From contig NC_066315.1 of the NCBI RefSeq assembly GCF_022539315.1, positions 100,297,990 through 100,361,989 on the forward strand: a stretch of DNA of 64,000 nucleotides, read 5' to 3'. The notes beneath the pieces are model-generated. The model was given only the letters and a program-made list of their open reading frames with translations, made no database searches and was not told the DNA's origin. The translations under genes and the position numbers were made by a program. Below, in pieces: positions 49,201 to 62,809 of the stretch. Within the stretch, counting starts at the first letter, position 1, and each line of letters opens with the position of its first letter. This DNA comes from Serinus canaria. Lineage: Eukaryota; Chordata; Aves; Passeriformes; Fringillidae.

Positions 49201-52200
49201 CTGCTAAGTCTGGCAGAGGAAAGGGATGCACACGTAATAAGCAAAGAATTAAAACTACAGTGAAATCACAAACTACACATTAAAATCTTAAACAATAAAA
49301 ATGCAGAGTTCAGCAGAACATGGGAACTCCAGCTAATTCTCCAGCTCAGCCATGGCAACTTGTCCCCTGCATGATCAGCACAGCTCTTCTCCAAGTTTGC
49401 TCTATAAGCACGTATTCCACCCATCTTACTTTGTCTTTTTTGTTCACAGTGGAGGTTTCAGACAAATCTCTTCCTATTAGACACCACATTTCACCCTGGT
49501 ATGGTTAATAAGACTTCATATTTTTCTGATTTTACTGTAAATGTCCTCTATCTTTTATATGATATTCCTAAAAACTGGCCCCCTGAGAAGATTCTTTGAA
49601 ACGTGCAATTTTCTAATTTTTTAACTTCAACTTTTAACTTAAAATGTTGCTTTTTCCTGTAAATACTATACATTAGAGGAAATAATTTCCTGCTGGAAAG
49701 AATTAGTACTTTTTTTCCCCCAGAATTTAACAGTGCAGCACTGTGAGTTGCCACTGCAGCATACCCAGAACAAACATCAGTAATGAAATTAAGCTGAGCT
49801 GTGACACTTTTTAAGGATATTCTAGATGGTGAAATTGCAAGATTATCTTTTATCAAAAGGGATTCTAGACACACTGGGTAACCTTGGAATCAACTGTAAG
49901 ATTCTCAGGCAGCCAGCACAGCAGCTCAGTGTTCCCACCCCTCCCATGCTCCAAGGGTACAAATCAGGTGACAGTAGGAACCAAGCCATGTCAGACACTG
50001 GCTTCCCTAGAAAGATTCCTCACCAGGGAATGAGCTTCAGGATTTGATGGAGGGATCTGCACAGGTCCACACAGGAAAAAAGAGAATTTAAAGAAATCAG
50101 AAAAAAAGAGAAAAAGCCCACACCATCAATGCCCTTTTCAGACTCAAAAGAACCCCAACCAAGAGGACTGCTATGCAGGTCTCCTAACACAAGACATCAG
50201 CAGCCTCTGCCTAAACCAGCCCTGTTGTGGGGTTTGGTTTGGGCTTTTGGGTTTTTTTACAATTATGATGATCATCACACACCCCATTTAATCTTGTACC
50301 ACAATCATCATGTCATTGCCACTCATTCATTCTAGCAGTGCAGGACACGACCCAGGACAAGAGGCTCAATTACTCAGACTTTGTTGCAGGGACCATAAAA
50401 GAAACAATAGGGGAGAATTCTGCCAGGCATTGCCATCTGTAAAAGTCCCAGGGCTGCTTTTAAAACAAAACATGGATTCAAGAGATTTCTCAGCTATGGG
50501 TTTCTCAAGGTTTCCACAGTGGGTGCCATGTAAAGGTACAGGCTTTCATCTGGTAGAACTGATGGCTTTGCAAGGTAAAGAATTGGGAAACAGCATGTAG
50601 CTACAGCTGTGAAAAAGAGACACACAGAAACAACAGCTTAGGGCTCTCCCATTCATTCTAAAGAGGCTGAAGCATGAATGACTCTAAATTTAAACTTTGT
50701 CAGAATCCAAAATACACCAGGATATTTCTGTACTTTAGCTAGAAGATAGCAAATATTAGGTAAAAAAAGGAAACATGCCACACAACACACTGAGATGGTC
50801 CAAGAGCTGTTTTCAGGAATGATTCTCATTACAGTGGGGTAGTAAATACAGATCCTGGGATTTCTAGTTGCTCTGTCTCTTACCCTCATCCTGGTTCACC
50901 ACCTTGACTTGAAACCTCAGTACAATGAGGATTCTTAAAATATCTGCTGGTTATAGGAAAAGAAGTGGTACCAGCTCTTGTAGGCACATTGGTTTCTGCT
51001 AACATGTACTGTCCTAGTCATGGAAAAAGTTCACTGATTGTAGTAAACATGTCCTGATTACTGACACAAAAGTATTCTTAAATTAAAATACAATAGGTGT
51101 ATTAAGAAATCTCTCCTCATAGCAACAAATGAGGAGCACCAAATCCTGCCAGCTCTTACATACGCACTTCACTGTAAACTCATCAATAACCCCAAATTAA
51201 ACTCATGCAGAAGTGTTGAAAGGATTGGGACCATCAGAGAGTCATCCTGCTAGCACTGACAACCTAAGTAGTGTGCTAGCTTCAGCTAGGCTGCTCAGAG
51301 CTGTAAGATGGACCTCAAGCACGAGGCAACTGCAGCACCAGACCCCCATTTGGGGGATGCTGGATACTGACACCCTTACAGCTAACACATGTCCCCCAAG
51401 TGGTGTCCTTGGCACTTCCTCAGCAAGCACGCAAGTTCACACATAACTTCAAGATTTCAAATTATCTTGATTCTATTAAGGCAAACCACAGACTGAGTTT
51501 CTACACCAGACATGTTTTTTAGTGCACAAGTATTGCATATACAGTACTTTCCAACTCATGAGTGATAGGACCTTACTTTAAAGTAAGTGTTTTCCATGTA
51601 AGCACACAGCGTTAGAGCAAATCACCACTTTTAATACAGATTTTAATAAGGAACAAGCTCAAATGTATTGAATTTAACAGAAGATAAAATGTACTGAGTT
51701 TAATAGCATGATAGTACCTTAAATGCAGAACAATGAATAGTTTCTGTCTCTGGAGGCTAATTGGTCTAGATGGGAGCAGACGCAAGTAGAAACCAATAAC
51801 ACTTTACAGCAGGAGGAGAAAATGGTTACATTCATTGCATTCAGAATGAGATACCATATTTAGGTTAAGACATCTAGCAAAAAAATCAATTGGTTTAATC
51901 AGAAAAATATTTGGTTTTAAAATTAAATAAAATTTCCCTTTTGCTATAAACCTGTTACTTATACACCGGCCTGAAAATGGGAATCTTTTAACTGTGCTGA
52001 GCTTAAAATAAGCATTAAAAAATTAAGAGGAGACATTTTAAGATGTTTTTGCTTTTAAACTGAGTATGAAGCAATAATAGACTAGTTTCATACTCCAAAA
52101 GTATTTCATTTATTGCTTTTCTTCCCTTAAGTCCACTTAAATATTCAAGTATTTGTATGAAGGGTACTGTTTTTATTTAGTACACTGCCCTGTGGCTGGT

Positions 52201-55200
52201 GACATGTGTATCTACTTAGTCCAAGATGACATTTTGTATTGTTATGGGATGAGAAAAACCAAATAGACACCCCTTAGATCTTCATCCCTTTCTGTAAGAA
52301 AAAAATCCCATAAGAGCCATCAAAGCACAATGCAGACTTAAAATAGCAAATTAGTAATCAAAACTACCCAACACATTCATCTTCAAAATAATCACTGAAT
52401 GCAGAGCCTGCCTCTCCCTGCAGAGACAGAGGATTGAGGGTTGATGATGATGGAAGGCTTGGGAATATGAATCAAGTGCAAATTTGTCAAGGAAGAGAGG
52501 GAGGGTAGGCTGCCCAGCCACCAAGCCAAGTTCTTCTTTCTCTGTCCAAGTATTTGCAAGAGAACATTTCAAAGGAAACTCTACCTATAGAATTAGAATT
52601 ATGAGAAGAAGCATATCTATTATTGCATAAAAAAGGTGGATTTGTTAGTTAATAGGAACACAACACAGCTTAAATGAATCTTCATCCACAAGAGGTCCAT
52701 CCCATGGGAAATGCCATTACACTTGTTAGCCACATTTTGCAATGCATTCTTTGAACAGGATGAGATTTTCAAGAACATTTATGACTCAGCTGATCCCAGT
52801 GTGACACTGGAAAATCACTTGTGATTCCTTACATACTGATAGTTCCATTCCTCTTAGGAAAAAAGGATTTCCAACATTTTCACAAGTGTGTCAGAAAATA
52901 AGGACAGATATCCAAGGATCCCAACAGCAGATTTAGAATAAACAATCCCAGTCCACCTTCCATGTGATTGATAGTGAATTTTCCTCTCCTTTAAACCAAT
53001 GTTGCCACAGAAGCATTATTATATAAAAATGACAACTGTGCACCCCACTGAAGAGCAAAATTAGCATGAAAATGCATCTCCAACCACAGGATAAGAGTGT
53101 TATTTCCTAGACTAAATAGCCCAGGTTTGTAAAAAGAGAACCAAAACACAGAATAAATGTAGCAGAGTAGGCAGGCAGAAGCCAATGGAAGCACAAAAAT
53201 CAGCGATGCAACATGGACCCCCATGGCAGAGATTCACTTCAAGGACCTCTCACTGAGGAACCTTGTCATTATTAAGCATCCAAGGTAATGGATGAGCTGC
53301 AGACTGACAGATTTGTTCCTCTTGCAAGGCATGACTGGCAAAGGATGCTTGAAGGGTGAGGAAATGCAGAAAATGGAGGCTGCCTCTTTGGGAGAGCTAA
53401 GATGGGTGCTTAATCCTTTTTGTGGACTGTGGAAGAGCTAAACACATGGCAGGAGAAGCAGATCACTGCTAAGTCACAAGGAGCCTTGTGGCCTTGGAGC
53501 ACGTGCTTGCTGTGGGGAGAAGGTCATTCAGTGATTCTCACAAGCAAGAAGGTCAGAGTGAAGAGCAAGGGGGCAGTAGCAGATTTCAAAAGAATAATGT
53601 GAAAGCAATGCAGTTTTTTCCCCTAAAACAGGGCTGCAATAACAATCAAACCACCCATTTTACAGACAAATAAGCACCCTTCACACATATTTGCCAGACA
53701 CATTTGTCTTTTCTGTGTGTCCCAGCCCTACCTACATATGTCTAAGTCAGCTTTAGGCTTCTCTTTGCATCACATCTCAAAACCAATATACGCCAGTTGT
53801 GAAGAAATAATAAACACCTCCAAGAGCCACCTATCCTGTGACCCCTCATGGTTTGCTAAGGCTCCCAATTTACTTTCCATCTTACTAAAACCTAGTAGAA
53901 CGCACAAACTCATCCCTCCCTTTAGCCCAAGGACTCCCTCTCTAATCACAAACATCTGGTTTATAGCATTTTGGCTTCTACTTTGTACTAAACTAAACAG
54001 GTTTGGTAAAGCCATAAGTACTATTAAAACCACTCCTACCTTCTCGCTTAAATGACTCTTTAGAGCCTTTAACTTGAGACTTTGGTTTTGCTCTTAAGTT
54101 AGCTGTTAGTTTCATGCACTTTTGTCTAGAAGCCAGTCTTCCTGAACCCTAAATCTCTACTCTGCTTCTACCTGCTTCCCTAACCCCCACCTCACAACAT
54201 CAATAATCCTTTCCCACTAGCATCCAAGTTTTAGGACCTTGCAATGAGATTAAGCTACCTTGCAAGCACCTCCAGCTTGGAGGTAACTCAGCTAACCAAC
54301 AGTGTGTTTGACACCTTTCCAGCCCAAGGAGACAGAGAAAAGAGACAGTGTCCCCACCTAAACCCAGCCAAACCTATTGTGAGGTGCTATGCTGTAAGGG
54401 CATGCTGGACCTTTCTCCCACTGTGGAGCCCAACAGCCCAAGCCACCACTGGAGTTCCACCTGATGGCAATAGTTACTTCCCAGCATGTTCCTCCAGATG
54501 TGCTTGCTCCATGACAAGATGAACAACAGGAAGCAAATAACTCACAGAAGTGCTGGCAGTGCCTGCAATGTCCCTCAGCACAGAAATCACTCAGGAAGGA
54601 CAAAGAAAAAAGTACAGAGCTAAAAGAAAAATAACGTGTTTTAGTGCATGTGTGGCAAACAGAAAGATGGAAAGGATCATTCTTCTACTAGCCAGCTTTG
54701 TGAAATTGGTCTACTACTATCTGGCAACTCACTGTTGGGTCTGGCTGATTGCTACAGCCAAGATTCTCCAGAGTTTATAGTGAGGCTGCTATAAATAGAT
54801 GCTTTTCCTTTAAAACCCATGTAAACAAGCCATCCACTAACACTCTCTCGCTCCCAAAAACTGTACACTGTGAGATGGCATGTGAGCTCTGAAAAGTTAC
54901 TCATATTCAGAAGCATGCAGTGTTGTTCTGTCTATCCCCTTTCAACTTCGTTTTGTGACCTGAAATCAGTATTGCCTGTGCCAGGGCAAGTTAGAGCTGA
55001 CTCAAGCCCAGAAACTTTTGTTTGCACACAGGACAATGGCAATTCTCACCACAGTCATGTAGCTGTTCTGCATCATTTATTGATTCTGTTAATAAATGCT
55101 GATTTGTAGCCACATGCTCATCAGACAGCAGCTATATGAGCAATTATGCCTGATGACTTAAAATAAAGGACATTAATACACAATAAATGCACATCTAATT

Positions 55201-55774
55201 GAGACAGAACAGAAAGAGAAAATTCCTTTGTATGTTAAGGTCAAAGCAAGATTATGCTGGTTTTTGCAATATCCTCATATCTGGAGAAGGAACTTTTTTT
55301 TTCCTGACTGTTGTTATTAAATGTTGAGCTAGTCAGAAATCCCACACTAAAAGGCAAACATTAGAGGTTTCTTCAGTCAACTCTCTTGTTTAGCAATCAA
55401 AGTTTTGTGAGCCCTCAAATACTGCTTGCAGTCTCTGGGGAAGCAGGAATGGTATTCCCTGGGTCTTTCTTCAGATGATCAAATAGGCAAGAACCACATC
55501 CTGGTCTGTAACTAAGCCACAAGCACTGCAGGTCACGAGCAGATCAGTCAGGAGATGCCACACAGCTGTTACGTGCTTCAGCATCAAAATGTATTTTGCA
55601 CCCATGTGGCCCACACCATGTTTTTCAAGACCATACTCCTTCTGTGAGCTCCAACAACTTTCAAGCCAGACTTGGAGGCATATTTAACTAAACTAGCTGT
55701 CTTCTTAAGATACCCATTTAACTCCAGCAATAGAAACATCAGTGCAGTAATAGAGGGCTATATTAAGAGCTAGT
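43245..55774. other. Unique sequence, no gene or repeat recognised
   Basis: Moderately AT-rich with GC-richer patches at about 44,100-44,720 and 48,430-48,800. The latter has a 145-codon frame (48,552-48,989 plus) without a recognised domain, overlapped by another frame. A short (AAT)n tract occurs near 48,000. No CR1 tail, LTR or RNA gene was identified across these 12.5 kb. Confidence 0.5.
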
Positions 55775-56035
55775 CATGATTTATAAGACAGGAAAACCAC
55801 AATGGCTGAGAAAACAGTCCCAAAAGGGACCTCAGGAGATAATCAGATTCACTTTCTGTCCCCAGGACCCTCTCACTGCCATTCCTTTCTCGTGTTTGTC
55901 TGAGCTTTCTTGCTCCAGACTTCAGCCTTGAGCTCCCTAGCCAAATACCTCTAGTACTCCACTGTCCTTTCTGCAAGAAGTTTTTTCTTGTATCTGTCCT
56001 GCACCTTTTTGCTGCAGTTTTAAAACCTTTGAAGA
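55775..56035 (-). mobile_element. Old CR1 LINE 3' fragment
   Basis: Read on the minus strand, the order of CR1 3'-end landmarks is preserved. A GGTTTTAAAACTGCAG block near 56,025 is followed by GATACAAGAAAAAACTTCTT (where CR1 has its ACTTCTT-type block), then GCTAGGGAGCTC, then GATTATCTCCTGAGGTCCCT near 55,825-55,845. The last piece is the familiar CR1 GATGACCTCCTGAGGTCCCT tail with changes. Divergence is considerable, so this is an old copy. The limits are approximate. Confidence 0.7.
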
Positions 56036-58390
56036 TCACCCTTATTCACCAGAGATCTGGAGAAAGAGGTACTCCTTTTTCTTTTGCACTAGTCAATTAA
56101 CACTTGGAAACTGTAATCCCAACTCCCCTCAGTCTCCATTTCCTTAAGCTAAGTAACTCCAGTATTTGGACCTTTTTTTTTTTGTTGTTTTTGTTCCTAT
56201 ATTATAGTATTTCTCTTAGTTCAGCCATTTTAAAAACATTTCTTATATTTTTCTGCACCCCTGTAATTTTTGTTTATTTCAAATGCCCCAAGCCAGACTC
56301 TGTACTCCAGCTGCATCCTACCCATTCTGAAACAGAGCAGAAACTTTCTTCACACATCTTGCAGGCAAAATCCAGTTTACAAATCAAAGTACATCTTTTT
56401 ATTGAAAGAACATGGCAATCACAACTTTCTATTCAAATCGTGACACAAAACAATCCTGAGATACTTTTCAGCAAGAGCTGTTCTTTTTTTTTCCTGTTTG
56501 TCTAGCTCTTGCTTAACTATACTACCCCAGATTTATAATAGCAAATACTACTGTACTGAGCTTGAAAGTAATGAATTCAATCCCATTTCCTCAGGCCATT
56601 TCTCCAAACCCATTCTCCAAGCATCCCCCTGGTTAACCCAATCCTTTAACTCCTTTACTTTCCTTCTTCCAATCACAACTACAGATCTACAGACTTGTTC
56701 AAAGGCAATGGCAGAGTTCTCTCAGGCACAAATCACAGTTATTGCAGAGTTTTTGACTGCAAAAAGGAAGAATGTAAGCAAAAAACAAATGAAGAAAAAG
56801 AAATGAGAAGGAAGATAAGAAACTTACTGATATCTGGCCTCTTTGACCAACCCACACTCCTGACATATGTCTGATAACACGGATTATGACATGCTAGGTA
56901 GGAAAAGAAGATATTAAATACTCAATGATAAGTGTCATTTACAGAGAAAACAGAAGTGGGAAATCCATCCATCTTCAGGAAGAATAAGAAAGGAAAAACC
57001 CTATCTTTAGATTACAATGAAGTAAAGCTATTTTTTTCCTAAATGTCTCGCATATTCTAATCCCGAAGCAGAAAAAATCAGAAAATTTGACCCCATAATC
57101 TGTTGTCAGTATGATCACTAAAGCACAGAGGAAACCCAGGCAGTTGATAAGGACAAAGATATTCATTATTTCATCCCTCAGACAGGTGTTCTAGCACATA
57201 GCTGCACATGGAAAAACAGCAGAATTAACTAGCTGAATTATCTGGCCCATGCCAAAGACAGATGTGGAAACCATAAGAGGATCTTCTTTTTTTAAGCACA
57301 GCTCAGCTCCCATCAGAGCTGTTGCTCTCAGCCATGTCAGAAAAACTTGGGACATTTACTGAGCAAAAGCCTGCAATCCCATGACTCTGAATAGGGTCTT
57401 TCTCAAACATGGTCACTTGACAGGAGGCTTCTGTACAGGACAGGGAATGCCCAAAGCTAAAAGCAAAAGTCAGGCCCTGTCAGCAGTTCTAAACAAGATT
57501 AATGAGACATGAGCTCACTTCTAGTTCCTCCTTGTTTGGATTCAAGGTCCTCTTGAAACTCTTGCCAGTGCTGGGGATTCAAGACATCTTTGCCTATGCT
57601 ACCAGTGCTCATACTCTGGCCTCTCTCTAAGTGTTAAAGTTAACATTTCTCTCTCCTCCATCTCTTCAAGAGTTGCAAAATCTTTCTGATTACTACTGCC
57701 TTTCCAAGTTTGGTTGGAAAAGGCTAATGGGTTCAAAGGGAATGGGAATGTTAAAGGAATGTACAAGAGGACACACAGATCTCCTGGCCACGCAGATAAC
57801 AGTCCCTCAGGGTTGATGAGTGCTTTCTGAGCTGTGTCACACTCAACTTCATTGGTATCAGCAGGAAGTCTGCTGAAGGATGTCATCTCCCATGCTCCAC
57901 AAACAATGTCTTCCTATTCACTCTTTATTTTGTTTATCATATAAGGTTTGCACAGAATTAGAGAGTTGTTAAGCCTCAATTTAATACGTCTGCATATGGA
58001 TAATTATAGGAATACTCAATGTTGTGAGCCACTCTAAGTCCCCTCCTAAGACCAGAATTCACTTGTCTATTTGTGGTTTCTGCACTGGAGCAGGATTCTT
58101 CTGCTTTGAGATTCTGTGGTTATTTGCCATTTTGTTCTATTTGCCAACTAATTCAAAACAGGGCATACTAAATCTACCATTTTGGCAAATACCAGACACA
58201 AAACTTTGTCTATAAGAAAAGAGAAGTATTAATTTTTATAATCAAAAGCCATTGAACTGCAGATCTTCATCCACAGTTTTAAAATACACTTTGGAGTCAA
58301 CACGGACATTAAAGGCACAGAAGAAAGTGGAAAACTGGGGGTAAAGAGTAAGATGGGTTTACCAAGAGTTGAACTTTTCAGAATAATAGG
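56036..58390. other. Unique sequence, nothing recognised
   Basis: AT-rich, with a 133-codon frame (56,104-56,505 plus) that begins in a T-rich tract and is rich in Phe, Leu and Ser, which is typical of chance translation of T-rich DNA. No repeat family was recognised. Confidence 0.5.
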
Positions 58391-59345
58391 TTTTCAGACA
58401 AGATAAATGAACCAGTTTTCCTATATCTGGACTTCATTAAAGTTCTTTCTACAGTGTCATATGGGAAAAGACTATGATGTAGAAAATGGGAATTGAATTC
58501 AACAATTCAATGTTGTAAGATGGCAAGATGGTAACAAAGCAACAACAGAGAAGAATGTGCTGACAGTAAAACAATTGGTCTGAGGGGGGAGGTTTCCTTG
58601 GATTTCTTCAAGAAACTATATATTTTTGCTCATGCCCCTGACTTAAAATTCCTAATCAGAATCAAGAGAGCAGAGTGTCACAGAGTGGGTTACCTACAAA
58701 CCGACCTGTGCCCCACCTGCAATGTCCATATTTCCATAGGTAAGGTGTGTCCTGGCATGCTGCAGGAAGCTGCCACTGGCAGTAAGGACAGGTCCCCAAG
58801 GTGCCCACCCCTGAAGGTGATGGCACTGTTTTGGGGTTGGGGCACAAGGGGAAGGAATTTCTTAGTTTTTCTCTGTCTGGACATTGAGAAGAACCAGATG
58901 ACCTTGAGGCATGGAGCTCTGGAAATCAGTCAGCATTCAGCAGTGCCAAGCATAATGTCAGGGAGCAAGAAATCTCCAAGATTTTTTTGTCATAGTCTGG
59001 GATTTCACTAGTTTGATGAGGAGCAGAAAAAACAATGAGTCAATCAGTAACAGGAAGAGCAAGAACCACACCTATGATGTCACTGTAAAAGAAAAATGTG
59101 GTCCTGATATATATGGAGACAAAATTATTTTCCTATTCAGCAGAAATACAGATTTCATTATAAAACACTTCAATGAAACTACCTCTGTAATATCATACAG
59201 ACCCAGTCAAACAAACTGGAACAGGTGGGGATTCCTAAAATGGATTAAGCTAAACCAATTTGACTTATACACCCTACAAAAAGGAGGTTGAAAGCAGATA
59301 TAATGCTATCTGTAACAAAGAGAAGGGAACACCAAATGCAGGTAC
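58391..59345 (+). mobile_element. Ancient CR1-type LINE reverse-transcriptase fragment
   Basis: At 58,424-58,468 the plus strand encodes YLDFIKVLSTVSYGK, matching the reverse-transcriptase motif A region (YLDFSKAFDTVPHGK in the CR1 group). The first Asp is kept, but the AFD Asp is replaced by Ser, so it cannot be active. At about 58,560-58,620 the bases resemble the following segment. At 59,265-59,309 CCCTACAAAAAGGAGG, then TTGAAAGCAGATATAATGC matches the LTKRRLRGDMIAIY region near the C-terminus. The intervening 58,690-58,960 is GC-richer and fits poorly; it may be an insertion or simply unalignable. The copy is full of stops and is clearly older than the one at 28,291. It may continue to about 59,520. 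Confidence 0.65.
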
Positions 59346-60747
59346 TGATAAAAGTTACTTACACTGCCAGACAAGATCAGCATAACAGCAAAAGGTATAA
59401 ATAATTACTAATATCTCTTAGCTGTAAATTAAAAGTATTTTTTTTAAAACAGAGAAACAGTGCCCTGACCATAAGCCCAAAGTTGTTAATAATTTATTAC
59501 AAGAGGCAATGGACATAGAAAGTCTGTTCTAGCCCAGTACTTTTCTATTCCTCCTAATAAATAGGCATTCTCACCACTGAGAAAATAACTAAACCCAGCA
59601 TGTTGTAAAGCTGGCAAATTAGATGGGCTAAGCTGCCAAACTGAGGCCTACCTCAGGCCAAATTAATAGGTACAGAATTGATTTTTCTTATGTGGTACAG
59701 TATGTGTAAAGGAGACATGTAATCTATAAAGCTGTTTTTCTGCATTTCATGCCAAGAATTTTCCCTAAGACCTGCAGGCTCGACTATATAATCACTAATC
59801 TTTCAAAGTGTCTAACTTCAGCCAGAATTACATTTATACTAGGTCAGCCACCTGAATTAATTTTTTTAAAAATCCATAAGACATTAATTCAACATGATCA
59901 AGACTTTTTCTGTGGAGCCCCAGTGCTAGTCTCTGCTGGGAGGAATTTTCCACTTTTTTATTTCAGTTTGAATAAATAAATTTGAAATGTATTCTATAGT
60001 GCCCACATGGTAAGAAATAACAATTTGAAAAAAGAAAAATCATGAAGCAATTGAATTCCACAGCACTTTAGATGAAGCCACATGAGTTCACGCTGTATTC
60101 TGGACTCAAATTTGTGTTAAAGGACAATTGTACCCAGAAGTTGAAATGTGGAAAAAGTTAAGTGTTTTGTAATAGGGGGTTATTCCCAGAAACAATTCTG
60201 CTACTCTGGTGATCTACTAATTTAAACAACTTCACTCCTCTTCAGGCAGTCTCCATTTGTTTATTTATAAATCATTCATTTATTAATATTTTTTCCACCA
60301 ACTGAAAGACCTCTTCCCTATAGAGTCAGAGCAGTGTGCAATGCAAAAACAGTATAGACTGAAGATGGCAAAATGTATGTTTTCGAAGAGTAAAACTTCA
60401 TTTGTTGCAAATGCTTTTCCATCCAACAAAGGCCAGAAGCAGCCACAATAAAGCTCCTTAAGAGGCTCCACTCCTACAAATAAACACATGGGTTGAAAAT
60501 GAACCCCTATACCAGGGTCCATTTGGGAGCTTGGAAAGTGCTGCCATGTTGTGGCATCCAACAGCTTGTGGAGGGTAATGCACCTTGTCCCTTTCCTGGT
60601 GTTTGTGGAGCAGGTGGCACCACATCCATGGTGTACCTGGCGTTTCTGACAGCAAAGTCTGGAGCAGGGAAAGCAGCTCCTCCCACAGAAGGAAAGATTG
60701 TAAACAGCATGGAAAGTTTGGATATGAGTAGAGAGGAGCCTGCTATT
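59346..60747. other. Unique sequence with overlapping open frames, product unknown
   Basis: A 169-codon minus-strand frame (60,792 to 60,283) and a 106-codon plus-strand frame (60,493-60,813) overlap each other. The minus-strand protein is Cys-rich (for example CGRSCFPCSRLCC near its middle) but does not have the spacing of a zinc finger or a known family. The plus frame runs into CR1 sequence at its end. With neither supported, I do not call a gene. Confidence 0.35.
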
Positions 60748-61040
60748 GCAGCCTTTCAAGAAAGATGGGGAGGCTCTGTTATGACAGGACAAGGGGTAGT
60801 GGTTTTAAACTAGAAGAAGGTAGATTTACATTCAATGTAAGGAAGAAATTCTTTATTGTGAGGGTGTTGAGACCCTGGAACTGATAGCTCAGAGAAGTTG
60901 TGGATGTCCCACCACTGGAAATGTTCAAGGAGCAACCTTGAACATCCTGATGGAGGGAAAGGTGTTCCTTCCCACAGCGAGGAGGTTGGACTGGATGATC
61001 TTTAAAGAGCCCTTCCAACACCAGCATTCTGTGATTCTCT
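60748..61040 (+). mobile_element. CR1 LINE 3' end, about 290 bp
   Basis: A plus-strand CR1 terminal fragment covers the last part of ORF2 and the 3' tail. Landmarks in order are AGAAAGATGGGGAGGCTCTG, GGACAAGGGGTAGTGGTTTT, AAGGAAGAAATTCTTTATTG, GAAGTTGTGGATGTCCCACC, GGTTGGACTGGATGATCTTT and CCCTTCCAACACCAGC, ending ATTCTGTGATTCTCT. This is the usual 5'-truncated form. It is better preserved than the neighbouring fragments at 58,391 and 63,390, so it inserted later. Confidence 0.95.
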
Positions 61041-62156
61041 GCTTCTGTAGGTGTTCAACCAAAACTTTCAGGTTTCAAAACCAGGAGGCTGCATACCCTT
61101 GCACAGATTATATCAGAAAATTGATTTTCTTACTGTAAAGTATGCTTAATGATTCTAAAGGCCTAGAATGATAATCCAGAAAGTGAATCTTACTGTAAAT
61201 TGCTTTAATGCCTTTGTTTGTTTTTACAGTTAGAGTGGGATCTTTTTCTACCTTTTTTCTAAATTTGAATGCAAAAAAAAATTCAGCAGAATCCCACTAG
61301 TTTTACTGCTGCTTGGTTCTGCAAAACTTTCTTATTGAATAAAGAGTTCTAAGTTTATCATATAAAAAAGGATGCCACTGCAATCCTAGTGAAACGTTCC
61401 ATCAGCAAATATGAAGATCTCATACTCTCCACAGAGCTCACACATCCTATTAACCCTGTAAATTAGGGAGGCAGGTGAGAACATTTCTGCAGAAAGAATT
61501 CCTTTCTGAGGTCTCTGACAAGAAACCCTGAGAAAAGTCAAGCTAAAGTTTATCTTTTTCCCATGGGGTTTTCTTTGTCAAGCAAAATACAGTGCATGGA
61601 GAAGTACCATGTTTGAACTAGCTGTAGATAAATCACTCCTGTTTTGAGCAGGGATCAAAATCCACTGGCTTAGAGACAGTTACTGACATCTAATCAAAGT
61701 CACCCAAACCTGTACCCAAAACTACTTCAGGTTCACCTCAGATTGAAGGTTTTCAGATACATTTTGCCAACTAAACAAAGGACTACATGGTCAAAAGTCA
61801 CAGCTTTTGTCCTCTTCAAGGCTTTGACCCATTTTATTATTGAGCCCAGCTTTTAACTTTATTACACCTTGGTCAGCTCAGATGGAAAAGTAGGTAGGAA
61901 AATACTTCACTTGAAACCAGATGCTCCAGCTAAGCCATATTCCATAGAAAAATAAGGGAACACACACTTTCCTTAAAACAATCACTACAGTCAATAAAAT
62001 GTGCTGTGGGGGAATGCAAATACAGTCCTTCACAGAATATAAATAACAGATTATGATTTGTTAAACAAAAAGAAACAACACAAACAGGACAGATACAAAA
62101 ATATTAGGTTCCACAGAACAAAGTTAGCCCTTAAGTCTTGATTTTGCAAATGTGCC

Positions 62157-62190
62157 TATATATATATATATATATATATATACATACATA
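62157..62190. repeat. (TA)13 microsatellite with CATA end
   Basis: Thirteen TA units (62,157-62,182) followed by CATACATA. A low-complexity tract that is likely to be length-variable and able to form a cruciform. Confidence 0.9.
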
Positions 62191-62776
62191 TATTTACTCA
62201 CATAAGGTACTTGGAATTCAGTGGAATTAGTTGCATGCATAAATAAAATAAACTCTTGATATATATAGTTCCACAAAGTGTGAAAGGGAGTGTTTTCCAT
62301 GCATTGTAAATTTAATATCAGATTTATTCTGCCTTTCCTAGCTGGCAGATTCACTAAGAAATAAAGGACAAATAGCAGGAAAATTAATTGCACTGAACCT
62401 ATTCTGCAATGTTCAGAGCACAAGCTGATATATCAAACACAGTGCTAATGTTCCTGTGCACATCATTTTTTCTCACTGGTTTAAAGCACTCAGATTACTT
62501 TTTCTCCCTGTTTATTTCATCTCCACATAGGCTTGTGCATCCTTGGCACAGAGGTCATTTTCACACATGTCAAAGAAGTCTCTGAGGTACCAAATAAACA
62601 GACTCTTCTTAGTGTAGTCTATATTTTATCCAGGTCTGTGGAAAAAGCAAAGCCAAATAAAGATTATGCTTTAAGGGAGTTCACAAGCCTGGGGAAATTC
62701 TGTGGGTTTTTTGGGAAAAATCCTTTTTTTCCAAAAAGATGGCAAATCAAGGCAAGATGCTACTTTTTAATCATCA

Positions 62777-62809
62777 TCACTGTTTGATTTCTTTTTAATC
62801 AAACAGTGA
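62777..62809. repeat. Perfect 13-bp inverted repeat, 7-base loop
   Basis: TCACTGTTTGATT (62,777-62,789) and AATCAAACAGTGA (62,797-62,809) are exact complements around the loop TCTTTTT. The stem is A/T-rich. It is too short for a microRNA precursor, and no gene end is recognised near it. Confidence 0.75.

Noticed and set aside
49548..49874. 108-codon minus-strand frame, possible small protein
   Set aside because: No recognised family and no splice or promoter context; it spans T-rich tracts and is of a length expected by chance.
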